From the NCBI GenBank assembly GCA_910584365.1, contig CAJUAF010000013.1, forward strand, positions 4,407 to 68,406: DNA of 64,000 nucleotides, written 5' to 3'. Position 1 is the first letter of the stretch. The number at the start of each line of letters is the position of its first letter. This DNA is from an uncultured Muribaculaceae bacterium (GTDB lineage Bacteria > Bacteroidota > Bacteroidia > Bacteroidales > Muribaculaceae). This document shows, piece after piece, positions 9,505-18,097 of the stretch. A program made the position numbers and the translations under genes. The notes beneath the pieces are model-generated. The model was not told the origin of the DNA and did not search any database. It was given only the letters and a program-made list of their open reading frames with translations.

Positions 9505-9512
9505 TAATTTTG
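9505..9512 (+). promoter_or_regulatory. -7 box (TAATTTTG) of gdhA
   Basis: TAATTTTG lies about 80 bases before the gdhA start. The upstream stretch TTTTGATAAAA recurs before the box at 18895, supporting a genuine promoter. Confidence 0.6.
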
Positions 9513-9590
9513 CCAGCGTTTTAGGAAAAGGGTTGGCAAAATGCTATTTTGTCGACACTGCAGAATTACCGTACAATTTCAAGGTTTTAA

Positions 9591-10934
9591 ATGAAAGCAT
9601 CTGAACTGATGGCCGACCTCGGCCGGCGATTTCCCAACGAACCCGAGTATCTTCAGGCAGTAGAAGAAGTAGTGACCTCTATCGAGGACGTCTATAACGA
9701 GTATCCCGCTTTCGAGCGCTACAATCTTATCGAACGCCTCTGTATTCCCGACCGGATCTACACTTTCCGCGTAAGCTGGGTGGACGACCAGGGGAAAGTC
9801 CGTACAAATATGGGTTACCGTATCCAGCATAACAATGCCATCGGTCCGTATAAGGGTGGTATCCGTTTCCACTCCTCCGTAAACCTCTCCATCCTTAAGT
9901 TCCTGGCTTTCGAGCAGACGTTCAAGAACTCCCTGACCACCCTCGCCATGGGGGGCGCCAAAGGGGGAAGCGACTTCTCGCCGCGCGGCAAGTCCGATAT
10001 GGAAGTTATGCGTTTCTGCCAGGCGTTCATGAACGAACTTTACCGCAATATCGGACCGCACACCGACGTGCCCGCCGGGGATATCGGCGTCGGAGGCCGC
10101 GAGGTAGGCTATATGTTCGGCTGGTACAAGAAGATGACCCGCGAGTTTACCGGTACCTTTACCGGCAAGGGAATCGACTTCGGCGGCTCTCTGATGCGCC
10201 CCGAGGCCACCGGATACGGTAACGTCTACTTCCTGCTGAATATGCTTGCCACCCGTGCCATCGACCTAAAGGGAAAGCGCGTGGCCATTTCCGGTTCGGG
10301 CAACGTGGCCCTCTACACGGCCAAGAAGCTTCTGGAACTCGGCGCCGTGGTTGTTTCCATGAGCGATTCCGACGGCTCGATATATCTCCCCGACGGAATG
10401 ACCGGGGAGCAGTTCGATGAAATCTTCGAGCTGAAGATGGCCTACCGCGGCCGTATCCGCGAGTTCGCCGACGCCCATGCCGACTGTTGCACCTACTTCC
10501 CCGGCGAACGCCCCTGGAAGCACGTCAAATGCGACATCGCCATGCCTTCGGCCACTCAGAACGAAATCGACGGCGACGACGCCCGCGCCCTGCTGGCCCA
10601 GGGATGTTTCGCCGTCAGCGAAGGTGCCAATATGCCCTCCACCCGCGAAGCGGTCCATGAGTTCATCGACGCCCGCATCCTCTACGCTCCCGGCAAAGCT
10701 GCCAATGCCGGCGGCGTCTCCGTTTCCGGCCTTGAAATGGCTCAGAACGCCCAGATGCTCTCCTGGTCTGCCGAAGAAGTCGACAGCAAGCTCCGCGATA
10801 TCATGAAAGCCATCCACTCCCAGTGTGAGACTTACGGCCGCGAAGCCGACGGCTACATCAACTACGTCAAGGGCGCCAATACCGCCGGCTTCATGAAAGT
10901 GGCCCGCGCAATGATCGCCGAAGGAATCAGCTGA
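9591..10934 (+). CDS. gdhA: NADP-type glutamate dehydrogenase
   Basis: This cytoplasmic enzyme makes glutamate from 2-oxoglutarate and ammonium, the main ammonium-assimilation step in Bacteroidales. The 447-aa length is standard for the hexameric bacterial form. The substrate-binding region has GPYKGGIRFH, the catalytic-lysine block has GGAKGGSDF, and DVPAGDIGVGGREVGYM follows. The Rossmann domain shows SGSGNVALY near residue 236. The gene has its own promoter and terminator. I call NADP use from overall likeness to GdhA rather than from a decisive residue. Confidence 0.96.
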   Translation: MKASELMADLGRRFPNEPEYLQAVEEVVTSIEDVYNEYPAFERYNLIERLCIPDRIYTFRVSWVDDQGKVRTNMGYRIQHNNAIGPYKGGIRFHSSVNLSILKFLAFEQTFKNSLTTLAMGGAKGGSDFSPRGKSDMEVMRFCQAFMNELYRNIGPHTDVPAGDIGVGGREVGYMFGWYKKMTREFTGTFTGKGIDFGGSLMRPEATGYGNVYFLLNMLATRAIDLKGKRVAISGSGNVALYTAKKLLELGAVVVSMSDSDGSIYLPDGMTGEQFDEIFELKMAYRGRIREFADAHADCCTYFPGERPWKHVKCDIAMPSATQNEIDGDDARALLAQGCFAVSEGANMPSTREAVHEFIDARILYAPGKAANAGGVSVSGLEMAQNAQMLSWSAEEVDSKLRDIMKAIHSQCETYGREADGYINYVKGANTAGFMKVARAMIAEGIS

Positions 10935-11018
10935 TTCCGCCATATCCTCAGGCCCCTGTGCCTCCACTGAGGCCATAATGTTATCAGGTATCTGACTCTT
11001 ATATCGATTATATGTGAG

Positions 11019-11060
11019 AAATCCGCGTAATCCCGGCTGCCGGGTTTACGCGGATTTTTA
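11019..11060 (+). terminator. Rho-independent terminator after gdhA
   Basis: A 12-bp stem (11019-11030 with 11046-11057) has a nested CCCGG/CCGGG stem inside it and ends in a T-run. Confidence 0.85.
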
Positions 11061-11080
11061 TGTTGTGCGTGGTATGGCGT

Positions 11081-12526
11081 TTATTCGCGGGGCAGCTGGT
11101 AGGCGCCGAGAGAGGGGGAGGGGAGGCGGGAGGCGCCTGTCAGGTCTGTGTCGGCGCCGGGGAGGAGGAGAGAGGGGTCGGCGGCGTTGAGAGCCGGGGA
11201 ATCGGCGGCGACGCGGTAGTCGAATATGTATTCCTCACGGACAACGCCGAAGAGGGGATCGCTCTCCCAGAGGCAGTCGATGAAATTGTCGTCGTTGGAA
11301 CCGGCGGATTTCAGCAGACAGCGGCGCAGGGTGACCGGCAGACCCTCGAGGTCGCCGTGGGAGATGTCGGTGCCGAGGCCGTAGATGATGGTGTTGGTGA
11401 TGTCGGCGGTAAGCCAGGGGAGCCGGACGTCCTCGGGACGGTCGACTGCGTCGTTGAATTCCTTGTCCTCGGGGTCGATATGCTCGAACTGGAGGGCCGG
11501 ACCTCCGATTGCGGTGAAAAGGTAATTGTTGGAGAGGGTGCATTGGTTGACCAGATGTTCCGAGCCGACAAGGCGCAGGACACCCAGAGAGGCGTCGGCG
11601 AAGACGCAGCCGATAGCGGTCAGGGCGGCATGGCGTGCCTCAATGATATATCCTTTTGTGTTTCTTACCAGTGAGTTATGGATCCACAGGGCCGGGTCTG
11701 AGTTCGTGCCGCCGCAATAGTCGAGGATGATGCCTTCTTCGGAATTGCGGATGGAGGCATGGGTGATGCGGTTCCCCTTTGAGGTCGGCGAGAAGCGTAT
11801 TCCGCGCCATTGGCCCGACATTACCTCGTATGGGATGGAGGCGGCCACAAACCCCGTGCGGTCCCCCGTAATCACCACGGGCTTTTCCGCGGTGCCTTCC
11901 GCAAGGAGGGTGCCGTGGACGATGATGGCGGCGTCATTGTGCATCAGCAGCCGCGCGCCGGCGGGGAGGGTAAGGGCGGCTCCCTCCTCGATGACGATGG
12001 AGTCGTTGATGAGGTAAGGTCTCGGGGAATCCATGACGGCGTTGCCGGAGAAGCGTACATCTCCCCGGAGGCGGACAACATCCTGGCCGGTGGCTTTGAC
12101 TGGCATAGAGGAGGTGACGCCGTTGACCCGGAAGTCGATATGGGCCAGCACGTCGACTGGGGTGTCTTTGCCGTTTTCGGCCAGCGTGGCTTCCACGAAG
12201 ACAAAGATGGAGTCGTTGGGACGGATTTCGATGTTGCTGAACTGACGCCCCGAAACCCCGTCGACGTTCATGCGGAAGCGGTTGTCCGGGTCGTCGCGGA
12301 ACGCCACGGAGGAGATGTTCAGAATCTTGTCATGACGGTTATAGACAATAAAACGGCTGGTCGGCGACGGGCCGAGCGTCAGCAGTGAGCCCATGCGGAG
12401 GGTATCGGTCGAGAACGCCGGCTGGTCTGAGGCGGAGGTTGTTATCCCGTCTTCGATGCAGGACGTCAGCGCCCCGGTTCCCGCGAGGGCCAATATCAGG
12501 AGGAGAAAGAATCGTAATTGTTTCAT
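11081..12526 (-). CDS. Surface-type lipoprotein with parallel beta-helix domain
   Basis: The 481-aa product has a lipoprotein signal with lipobox LTSC near residue 22. An N-terminal Ig-like region (about 40-150) is followed by 'GDVRFSGNAVMDSPRPY...EGAALTLPAGARLLMHNDAAIIVHGTL' and repeated short beta-strand turns to about residue 400. This is the pattern of right-handed beta-helix lipoproteins found across Bacteroidales. The C-terminus has DSPALNAADPS and GAYQLP, a motif also typical of those proteins. Function is unknown; ligand or polysaccharide binding is possible. The gene is isolated, bordered by the gdhA terminator and the palindromic repeat at 12625. Confidence 0.8.
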   Translation of the reverse strand: MKQLRFFLLLILALAGTGALTSCIEDGITTSASDQPAFSTDTLRMGSLLTLGPSPTSRFIVYNRHDKILNISSVAFRDDPDNRFRMNVDGVSGRQFSNIEIRPNDSIFVFVEATLAENGKDTPVDVLAHIDFRVNGVTSSMPVKATGQDVVRLRGDVRFSGNAVMDSPRPYLINDSIVIEEGAALTLPAGARLLMHNDAAIIVHGTLLAEGTAEKPVVITGDRTGFVAASIPYEVMSGQWRGIRFSPTSKGNRITHASIRNSEEGIILDYCGGTNSDPALWIHNSLVRNTKGYIIEARHAALTAIGCVFADASLGVLRLVGSEHLVNQCTLSNNYLFTAIGGPALQFEHIDPEDKEFNDAVDRPEDVRLPWLTADITNTIIYGLGTDISHGDLEGLPVTLRRCLLKSAGSNDDNFIDCLWESDPLFGVVREEYIFDYRVAADSPALNAADPSLLLPGADTDLTGASRLPSPSLGAYQLPRE

Positions 12527-12624
12527 CTGGAATCAAATCAATAGGCGCCTCATCGCGGGCGTCTATATAATAACGTAAATTCCCCTCCCTTATTGCCTTC
12601 CGGACCCCTGGCTGTCTTTCCCTT

Positions 12625-12757
12625 TGCCGCCTTTTCTCCCCTCGCTTCGCTCGGGGCACCAGACCATGCCCGCGATTTCATGGTGGAGTGCCCTGAGCGA
12701 AGCGAGGGGAGAAAAGGCGGCAGGGGGGAAATGCAAGCGAAGCGACGGGGCGCCCGG
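12625..12757. repeat. REP/BIME-like inverted repeat beside the Y1 transposase
   Basis: Two 35-base arms (12625-12659 and 12688-12722) are near-perfect inverted copies separated by 28 bases. Each contains CTCGCTTCGCTCGGGG or its complement, itself a small hairpin. A third partial half (AGCGAAGCGACGGGG) lies at 12736-12750. The element ends just before the stop codon of the transposase gene, the arrangement known for REP sequences and their RAYT enzymes. Confidence 0.7.
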
Positions 12758-12762
12758 GGACG

Positions 12763-13767
12763 TTATTGGCGGGGAAGTGGATTGAGGCTGAGGAGGGAGG
12801 AGGCATCCAGGGCGCAGACTTCGGCGGCGAGGGCGTTGAGGCGCCAGGCCAGGGCGCGGGTCATCTGAATGCGGCGGGAGCTGTATTCCGCGGGAGCGAT
12901 GTAGAGGAGCTGCCCGTTGGCGCAATAGTCGAAGGCTTTCCCAGCGGGCTTGAAGCGCTCAGGGAGGCCGTTGTCGAGGATTTCTATGATTTTGCCGCCG
13001 GATTCCAGCGTCTCGCGCATGACGGCCCGCTCCCTGGGGCTGATAAAGGGGGAGACAAGCACCCCGCCGTTGCGAGAGCAGCGGCGCCAGCGTTCTTTCA
13101 GCGCCTCTACCTCTTCCGGGGTAAAATGGCTTCGGACAAGGACCATCTCTTTCTCCGGTTCCCGGAGCAGCAGCGGATTGCCGAATGCCATATACGCTTT
13201 CCCGTTTATCACGAGCCTGTTTTTCCTGACGAACATTTCCGGCAGGAGCTTTTTGAGCAGATAGCGCCGGGGATTGTCGCGTATATAGTCGATAAGGGCC
13301 TGGAGTTGCCCCCTGCGGGTAACGATCCTGTCATGATAATTCCGGCTGAAAACCGGAATCCGGACAGCTTGCTCCTCCTCAGGGAGGGTTGCCCAGTATT
13401 CCCGCGAGCATCCCCCCTTGAAACGGGCGACCATACTTCCGAAGGGTTCCTTCAGCCTTTCCCGGACAAAGAGAAGCAGATGGAGATGGTCTGGCATGAC
13501 CATATAGCGGAGAACCTGCAGCGCCGGATTTTCGTGTCCGAAACGGAGGATGGCTCTTGTCAGCGCCTCCCCGCTCTCGGAGAGCCTTATCTGAGGATTG
13601 AGCCTCTGGCCCCGGACCGGATTATCGGTGATGGCGCAGAAATCCTCCACCGGACCGTTCTTCCGGAACGTCAGCATATACAGTCCCCTCCCCTGGTAAT
13701 CATGCCAGGTGGCGCGGCGGTCACTCCGCGGTATGACATCCTTTCCTTGAAAAACACCCATGATCAT
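12763..13767 (-). CDS. REP-associated tyrosine transposase (RAYT, Y1/IS200-like)
   Basis: This 334-aa protein has the single-strand DNA endonuclease core of the Y1 transposase family. The HUH metal site is in MPDHLHLLL near residue 88, and a tyrosine candidate for the nucleophile lies in LIDYIRDNPRRY near residue 160. The N-terminal motif YMLTFRKNG matches the first beta strand of that fold. The C-terminal half (about 190-334) is longer than in the smallest members and has no motif I recognise. Family members nick REP hairpins, and such a palindrome lies directly downstream at 12625. A second in-frame ATG at 13761 could also be the start. The gene is probably domesticated or single-copy rather than a mobile IS, since no terminal repeats are seen. 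Confidence 0.85.
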   Translation of the reverse strand: MIMGVFQGKDVIPRSDRRATWHDYQGRGLYMLTFRKNGPVEDFCAITDNPVRGQRLNPQIRLSESGEALTRAILRFGHENPALQVLRYMVMPDHLHLLLFVRERLKEPFGSMVARFKGGCSREYWATLPEEEQAVRIPVFSRNYHDRIVTRRGQLQALIDYIRDNPRRYLLKKLLPEMFVRKNRLVINGKAYMAFGNPLLLREPEKEMVLVRSHFTPEEVEALKERWRRCSRNGGVLVSPFISPRERAVMRETLESGGKIIEILDNGLPERFKPAGKAFDYCANGQLLYIAPAEYSSRRIQMTRALAWRLNALAAEVCALDASSLLSLNPLPRQ

Positions 13768-13814
13768 CCGGCTGCATACTGTAACATAATATGGAAGAAT
13801 TTACGGTTTGTCCG

Positions 13815-13822
13815 CAAAGTTA
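13815..13822 (-). promoter_or_regulatory. -7 box (TAACTTTG) of the RAYT gene
   Basis: TAACTTTG on the minus strand, about 48 bases before the transposase start. Confidence 0.5.
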
Positions 13823-13889
13823 ATCAATTGTTATCCGCCGGGAAAGTAAATGTTCGGGGAAATTTTTGGTAAGGTCGGATGAAATTTCG

Positions 13890-13897
13890 TAACTTTG
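13890..13897 (+). promoter_or_regulatory. -7 box (TAACTTTG) of the lysS operon
   Basis: TAACTTTG lies 45 bases before the lysS ATG and is divergent from the RAYT promoter. Confidence 0.6.
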
Positions 13898-13942
13898 CGG
13901 TAATTTGACAGTATCTGTGTTTTTTTTGAACAATTACCTACG

Positions 13943-15715
13943 ATGAATATTCTCGAATTAAGCGAGCAAGAGATAATAAGGCGCGGGTCGCTTGACCAGC
14001 TGCGCGCGATGGGCGTCAATCCTTATCCCGCAGCCGAGTTCCCGGTCAACGCCCATGCCGATGAAATCAAGGCCACGTTCCAGGATCCGGAAACCGACGC
14101 CGAAGGTAACCCTGTCGGGGAGCCGCGCCAGGTTGTTGTGGCCGGCCGCGTGATGGGACGCCGTATCATGGGTAAGGCTTCCTTCATGGAGCTTCAGGAC
14201 GCCACGGGGCGCATCCAGGTCTACGTAAACCGCGACGAAATATGTCCCGGCGAGGACAAGGAGCTGTATAACACTTTCTTCAAGAAGCTGCTCGACATCG
14301 GCGACTTTGTAGGGGTGGAAGGTTTCGTGTTCCGCACCCAGACGGGGGAAATCTCCATCCACGCCCGCAAGCTGACCATGCTCAGCAAGGCGCTTCGTCC
14401 CCTCCCCATCGTCAAGGTCAAGGACGGCGTGGCCTACGACTCATTCGATGATCCCGAGCTGCGCTACCGACGCCGCTATGTCGACCTGGTTGTCAACGAC
14501 GGGGTGAAAGAGATTTTCATCAAGCGCACGAAGGTTTTCAACTCCATGCGCAATTACTTCAACGAACACGGCTATATGGAGGTCGAGACCCCTATTCTCC
14601 AGGCAATCCCCGGAGGAGCCTCGGCCCGTCCGTTCATCACCCATCACAACGCGCTCGATATTCCCCTGTATATGCGTATCGCCGACGAGCTTTATCTGAA
14701 ACGTCTGATTGTCGGCGGCTTCGAGGGTGTCTACGAGTTCTCCAAGAATTTCCGCAACGAGGGGATGGACCGTACCCACAATCCCGAGTTCACCTGCATG
14801 GAAATCTATGTGTCCTATAAGGACTACAACTGGATGATGCGTTTCACCGAAAAGATGCTGGAACGTATCTGCCTGGAGGTCAACGGCACGGATAAAGTGC
14901 GCGTAGGCGACAACGAGATTTCCTTCAAGGCGCCGTTCCCCCGAGTGACCATGCGCGACGCCATCCTGGAGCATACCGGCTTCGACATCAACGGAAAGAC
15001 CGAGGAGGAACTGCGTGCCGCAGCCCTTTCAATGGGTATCGAGGTAGACCAGACTATGGGTAAAGGCAAGCTCATCGACGAGATTTTCGGCGAGAAGTGC
15101 GAGGGAACCTATATCCAGCCCACCTTCATAATAGACTATCCTATCGAGATGTCGCCGCTGACCAAGCGCCACCGCGACAATCCCGAACTGACCGAGCGTT
15201 TCGAGCTGATGGTCAACGGCAAGGAGCTTGCCAACGCTTATTCGGAGCTTAACGACCCCATCGACCAGTATGAACGCTTTGTGGAGCAGATGCGTCTTTC
15301 CGAGAAAGGGGACGACGAGGCGATGATTATCGACCACGACTTCATCCGCGCCCTCGAATACGGGATGCCCCCCACATCGGGCATGGGTATCGGCATGGAC
15401 CGCCTGGTAATGCTCATGACCGGTCAGACCACGATCCAGGAAGTACTGCTCTTCCCCCAGATGCGTCCCGAAAAGGTAGCGCGCCGCGACAAGGAGGAGG
15501 CCTTCACCGCCATCGGTGTCCCCGCCGAGTGGGTGGCTCCTGTCCAGAAAGCGGGATTCCTTACCGTGGAGGCTCTTGCCGGAGCCGTCCCCGGCAAGCT
15601 CCAGCAGGAACTTCTGGGAATCAACAAGAAATACAAGCTGCAGCTCAAGAACCCGCAGCCCGACCAGATTAAGAGCTGGGTGGAGGCCGCCCAGGCTCTC
15701 TTCCCTTTACCTTAA
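13943..15715 (+). CDS. lysS: Lysyl-tRNA synthetase, class II
   Basis: This cytoplasmic enzyme charges tRNA-Lys. The 590-aa product has the N-terminal OB-fold anticodon domain (VVVAGRVMGRRIMGKASFMEL) and the class II catalytic core. Motif 1 lies near HGYMEVETPILQ, motif 2 at FRNEGMDRTHNPEFTCME, and motif 3 at GMGIGMDRLVMLMTG. It is longer than the usual 500 residues because of a C-terminal extension of about 80 residues after the core (VPAEWVAPVQKAGFLTVEAL...), a helical segment found in Bacteroidetes LysRS. It starts a forward run of genes (gpsA, lolD-like, NigD-like, alkD) with tight spacing or overlaps, likely one operon. Confidence 0.97.
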   Translation: MNILELSEQEIIRRGSLDQLRAMGVNPYPAAEFPVNAHADEIKATFQDPETDAEGNPVGEPRQVVVAGRVMGRRIMGKASFMELQDATGRIQVYVNRDEICPGEDKELYNTFFKKLLDIGDFVGVEGFVFRTQTGEISIHARKLTMLSKALRPLPIVKVKDGVAYDSFDDPELRYRRRYVDLVVNDGVKEIFIKRTKVFNSMRNYFNEHGYMEVETPILQAIPGGASARPFITHHNALDIPLYMRIADELYLKRLIVGGFEGVYEFSKNFRNEGMDRTHNPEFTCMEIYVSYKDYNWMMRFTEKMLERICLEVNGTDKVRVGDNEISFKAPFPRVTMRDAILEHTGFDINGKTEEELRAAALSMGIEVDQTMGKGKLIDEIFGEKCEGTYIQPTFIIDYPIEMSPLTKRHRDNPELTERFELMVNGKELANAYSELNDPIDQYERFVEQMRLSEKGDDEAMIIDHDFIRALEYGMPPTSGMGIGMDRLVMLMTGQTTIQEVLLFPQMRPEKVARRDKEEAFTAIGVPAEWVAPVQKAGFLTVEALAGAVPGKLQQELLGINKKYKLQLKNPQPDQIKSWVEAAQALFPLP

Positions 15716-15730
15716 AAAATACCTGAAACT

Positions 15731-16744
15731 ATGTGTTGCAAGGATTTTCCGGGACGCGTGGCCGTTATGGGCGGCGGAAGCTGGGCCACGGCCCTGGCGA
15801 AACTGCTGCTGAAGAACTGCGCGTCGATAATGTGGTATATGCGCCGCGACGACCGCATCGAGGATTTCATACGTCTGGGCCATAATCCGGCATATCTTAC
15901 TGATGTGGCCTTTGATGTGAACCGCATCGAGTTCTCTTCCGACATAAACTACGTCGCCTCCGAGGCCGATACCCTCCTGCTGGTGATGCCCTCCCCTTAT
16001 TTCAAGAGCCATCTTGAAAAGGTCGGGGTGGACCTCAGCGGGAAGTATGTGGTGACCGCCGTCAAGGGGATTGTTCCGGACGAGAATATGCTGGTGACGG
16101 ACTACATGATGGAGAAATTCGGTGTTCAGCGCGACCATACCCTTGTGGTTTCCGGTCCCTGCCATGCCGAGGAGGTAGCTCTCGAGCGCCCCTCCTATCT
16201 GACTGTGGGATGTGAGGATATCACCCTCGCCGAGAAATTCGGAGAGGCGCTCTGCGGCCAGGGTACCCGCAACTGCCATGCCATACTCTCCACCGATGTG
16301 GACGGAATAGAGTATGCCGGAGTGATGAAGAATATCTACGCCATCGCTGCCGGAATCGTCCACGGGATGAAACGCGGCGACAACTTCCTGGCCATGCTGG
16401 TGTCAAACGCCATCCGCGAAATGGAGCATTTTCTGGATGCCGTCAGCCCCCGTCCCCGCCAGATATGCGATTCCGTCTATCTCGGCGATCTCCTGGTGAC
16501 CTCCTATTCCCGGTTCTCCCGCAACCATAATTTCGGCTCGATGATCGGCAAGGGCTATTCCGTGAAGGCTGCCCGCATGGAGATGGAACAGACCGCCGAG
16601 GGGTACTACGGCTCGAAGTGTATCCACGAAATCAACACCGGCTACAACGTCTATATGCCCATCGCCGAGGCCGTATATGATATCCTCTACCGCCGTGTAA
16701 GACCCGAATACGCCATATCGCGCATCGCCGACCGCCTGACATGA
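15731..16744 (+). CDS. gpsA: NAD(P)-dependent glycerol-3-phosphate dehydrogenase
   Basis: It reduces dihydroxyacetone phosphate to sn-glycerol 3-phosphate for phospholipid synthesis. The 337-aa protein shows the Rossmann motif GGGSWATALAKLL near residues 14-26, the conserved SGPCHAEEVA block, and the catalytic-lysine region GVMKNIYAIAAGI, all in the expected order. It begins 15 bases after lysS and its stop overlaps the next start codon by four bases, so it is translationally coupled to the ABC ATPase gene. Coupling of lysS and gpsA is common in Bacteroidetes. Confidence 0.95.
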   Translation: MCCKDFPGRVAVMGGGSWATALAKLLLKNCASIMWYMRRDDRIEDFIRLGHNPAYLTDVAFDVNRIEFSSDINYVASEADTLLLVMPSPYFKSHLEKVGVDLSGKYVVTAVKGIVPDENMLVTDYMMEKFGVQRDHTLVVSGPCHAEEVALERPSYLTVGCEDITLAEKFGEALCGQGTRNCHAILSTDVDGIEYAGVMKNIYAIAAGIVHGMKRGDNFLAMLVSNAIREMEHFLDAVSPRPRQICDSVYLGDLLVTSYSRFSRNHNFGSMIGKGYSVKAARMEMEQTAEGYYGSKCIHEINTGYNVYMPIAEAVYDILYRRVRPEYAISRIADRLT

Positions 16745-17391
16745 TACAGGCCCGCGACATATCCAAGAGTTTCGACCGCCTTGAAGTCCTCAGGGGGGTC
16801 GACCTTGATGTCCGGAAAGGCGAGATTCTGACAATCGTCGGCGCCAGCGGAGCCGGAAAGACAACCCTGCTGCAGATTCTCGGCACGCTCGAGCGTCCGG
16901 ATTCCGGCTCGGTGTCGTTCCAGGGAACATCCTTGTTCACCCTCGGCGACAAAGCCCTGGCCCGTTTCCGCAACCGACATATCGGATTCGTGTTCCAGTT
17001 CCATCAGCTGTTGCCTGAATTCACTATGCTGGAGAATGTGGCCATGCCGGCCCTTATCGGGGGAGAACGCCGCTCCGAAGCCATGCGCCGCGCTGCGGAA
17101 CTGATTGATTATCTCGGCCTTGCCTCCCGTGCCTCCCACCGTCCGGCCCAGCTCTCCGGGGGGGAGCGCCAGCGCGCCGCCGTGGCCCGCGCCCTGATTA
17201 ACAATCCCGGTGTAATCCTGGCCGACGAACCCTCGGGAAGCCTCGATTCGACAAACCGCCAGGAACTCTACGACCTCTTCTTCCGCCTGCGCGACGAGCG
17301 CTCGCAGACCTTCGTAATCGTCACCCATGACGAGACTCTCGCCTCCCGGAGCGACCGGGTAATCCATATCGCCGACGGGCGCATTGTCTGA
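16741..17391 (+). CDS. lolD: ABC transporter ATP-binding protein, LolD/MacB type
   Basis: This 216-aa ATPase has Walker A GASGAGKTT, Q-loop QFHQLLPEF, signature LSGGERQRAAVARAL and Walker B VILADEPSG, with the H-loop histidine in VTHDE. The short length and the motif LPEFTMLENVAMP place it with the LolD/MacB/FtsE group that power envelope lipoprotein release or export. No membrane partner is encoded nearby, which is usual for Bacteroidetes LolD. It overlaps gpsA by four bases. The symbol is by family resemblance only. Confidence 0.85.
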   Translation: MIQARDISKSFDRLEVLRGVDLDVRKGEILTIVGASGAGKTTLLQILGTLERPDSGSVSFQGTSLFTLGDKALARFRNRHIGFVFQFHQLLPEFTMLENVAMPALIGGERRSEAMRRAAELIDYLGLASRASHRPAQLSGGERQRAAVARALINNPGVILADEPSGSLDSTNRQELYDLFFRLRDERSQTFVIVTHDETLASRSDRVIHIADGRIV

Positions 17392-17404
17392 TCCGTCTCC
17401 TCCC

Positions 17405-18097
17405 ATGAACAATTTTTCCAGACATATTTTCCGGCTCTTGCCGATGCTCCTGCTCTTTCTCGGCTCCTGCGCCGAAAAGGGGAGTGAGGAGCCTCATGCG
17501 GCCACGCTTTACGATATCTGCGATGTGGCGTCGGACAACGGCGCCGCTGTCTTCAACCTTTACCGGCCTGATTCCGATATCCCGGTAGTGCTGACCGCTC
17601 CCGGGAAAAGTCTCGGGGAAATCGAACAGGGCACTTCCGTCGTGATCGCTTATCGCCCGGAGGGAGGAACCCCCTACGTCAGCGACAATATCAGTCTGAT
17701 TACCTGCCGACGCATCAACAATCTGCCGCTCCGCGTGGCCGAAGAGACCGAGGATCTTGCCGGATGGGACCGGGATCCCGTAGAGCTGACAAGCATCTGG
17801 CGCGGCGGAAGTAAAATATATATGCGCCTGAATCTGGCTTACAGCGATATGCCCCGCCGGTTCTCGCTGGTGCTGGACCCGGAGACTCTTGAGGAAGCCA
17901 TCCCGACGGCTTATCTATATCACTGGCGTCCGGACGGCGGTCCTGATTTCATGCGTCAGTATTACGCCGCCTTCGATATCGCGGCGCTCTGGGAACGTCC
18001 GGAGACGGAAGGAATCCGCGTGATAATCAATAATTCATCCGACCCTTCCCTGTCAACTTTTGTGTTCAGTAAAGGGCAGCCCGTTTCTCCCGAATGA
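17405..18097 (+). CDS. NigD-like lipoprotein
   Basis: The product from the ATG at 17405 is about 230 aa and begins with a lipoprotein signal (RLLPMLLLFLGSC, lipobox cysteine near residue 21). The body (SDNGAAVFNLYRPDSD, IEQGTSVVIAYRPEGG, TAYLYHWRP) resembles the NigD family of two-domain beta-rich outer-membrane lipoproteins of Bacteroidales, whose function is unknown. An upstream in-frame TTG at 17384 would add only non-signal residues, so I prefer the ATG. It starts 13 bases after the ABC ATPase and overlaps the next gene by four bases. Confidence 0.75.
   Translation: MNNFSRHIFRLLPMLLLFLGSCAEKGSEEPHAATLYDICDVASDNGAAVFNLYRPDSDIPVVLTAPGKSLGEIEQGTSVVIAYRPEGGTPYVSDNISLITCRRINNLPLRVAEETEDLAGWDRDPVELTSIWRGGSKIYMRLNLAYSDMPRRFSLVLDPETLEEAIPTAYLYHWRPDGGPDFMRQYYAAFDIAALWERPETEGIRVIINNSSDPSLSTFVFSKGQPVSPE

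Noticed and set aside
12625..13767. Complete IS200/IS605 insertion sequence
   Set aside because: The transposase is a RAYT type with an extended C-terminus. No TnpB gene is present, and the hairpin is only on one side. The RAYT-REP arrangement explains it better.
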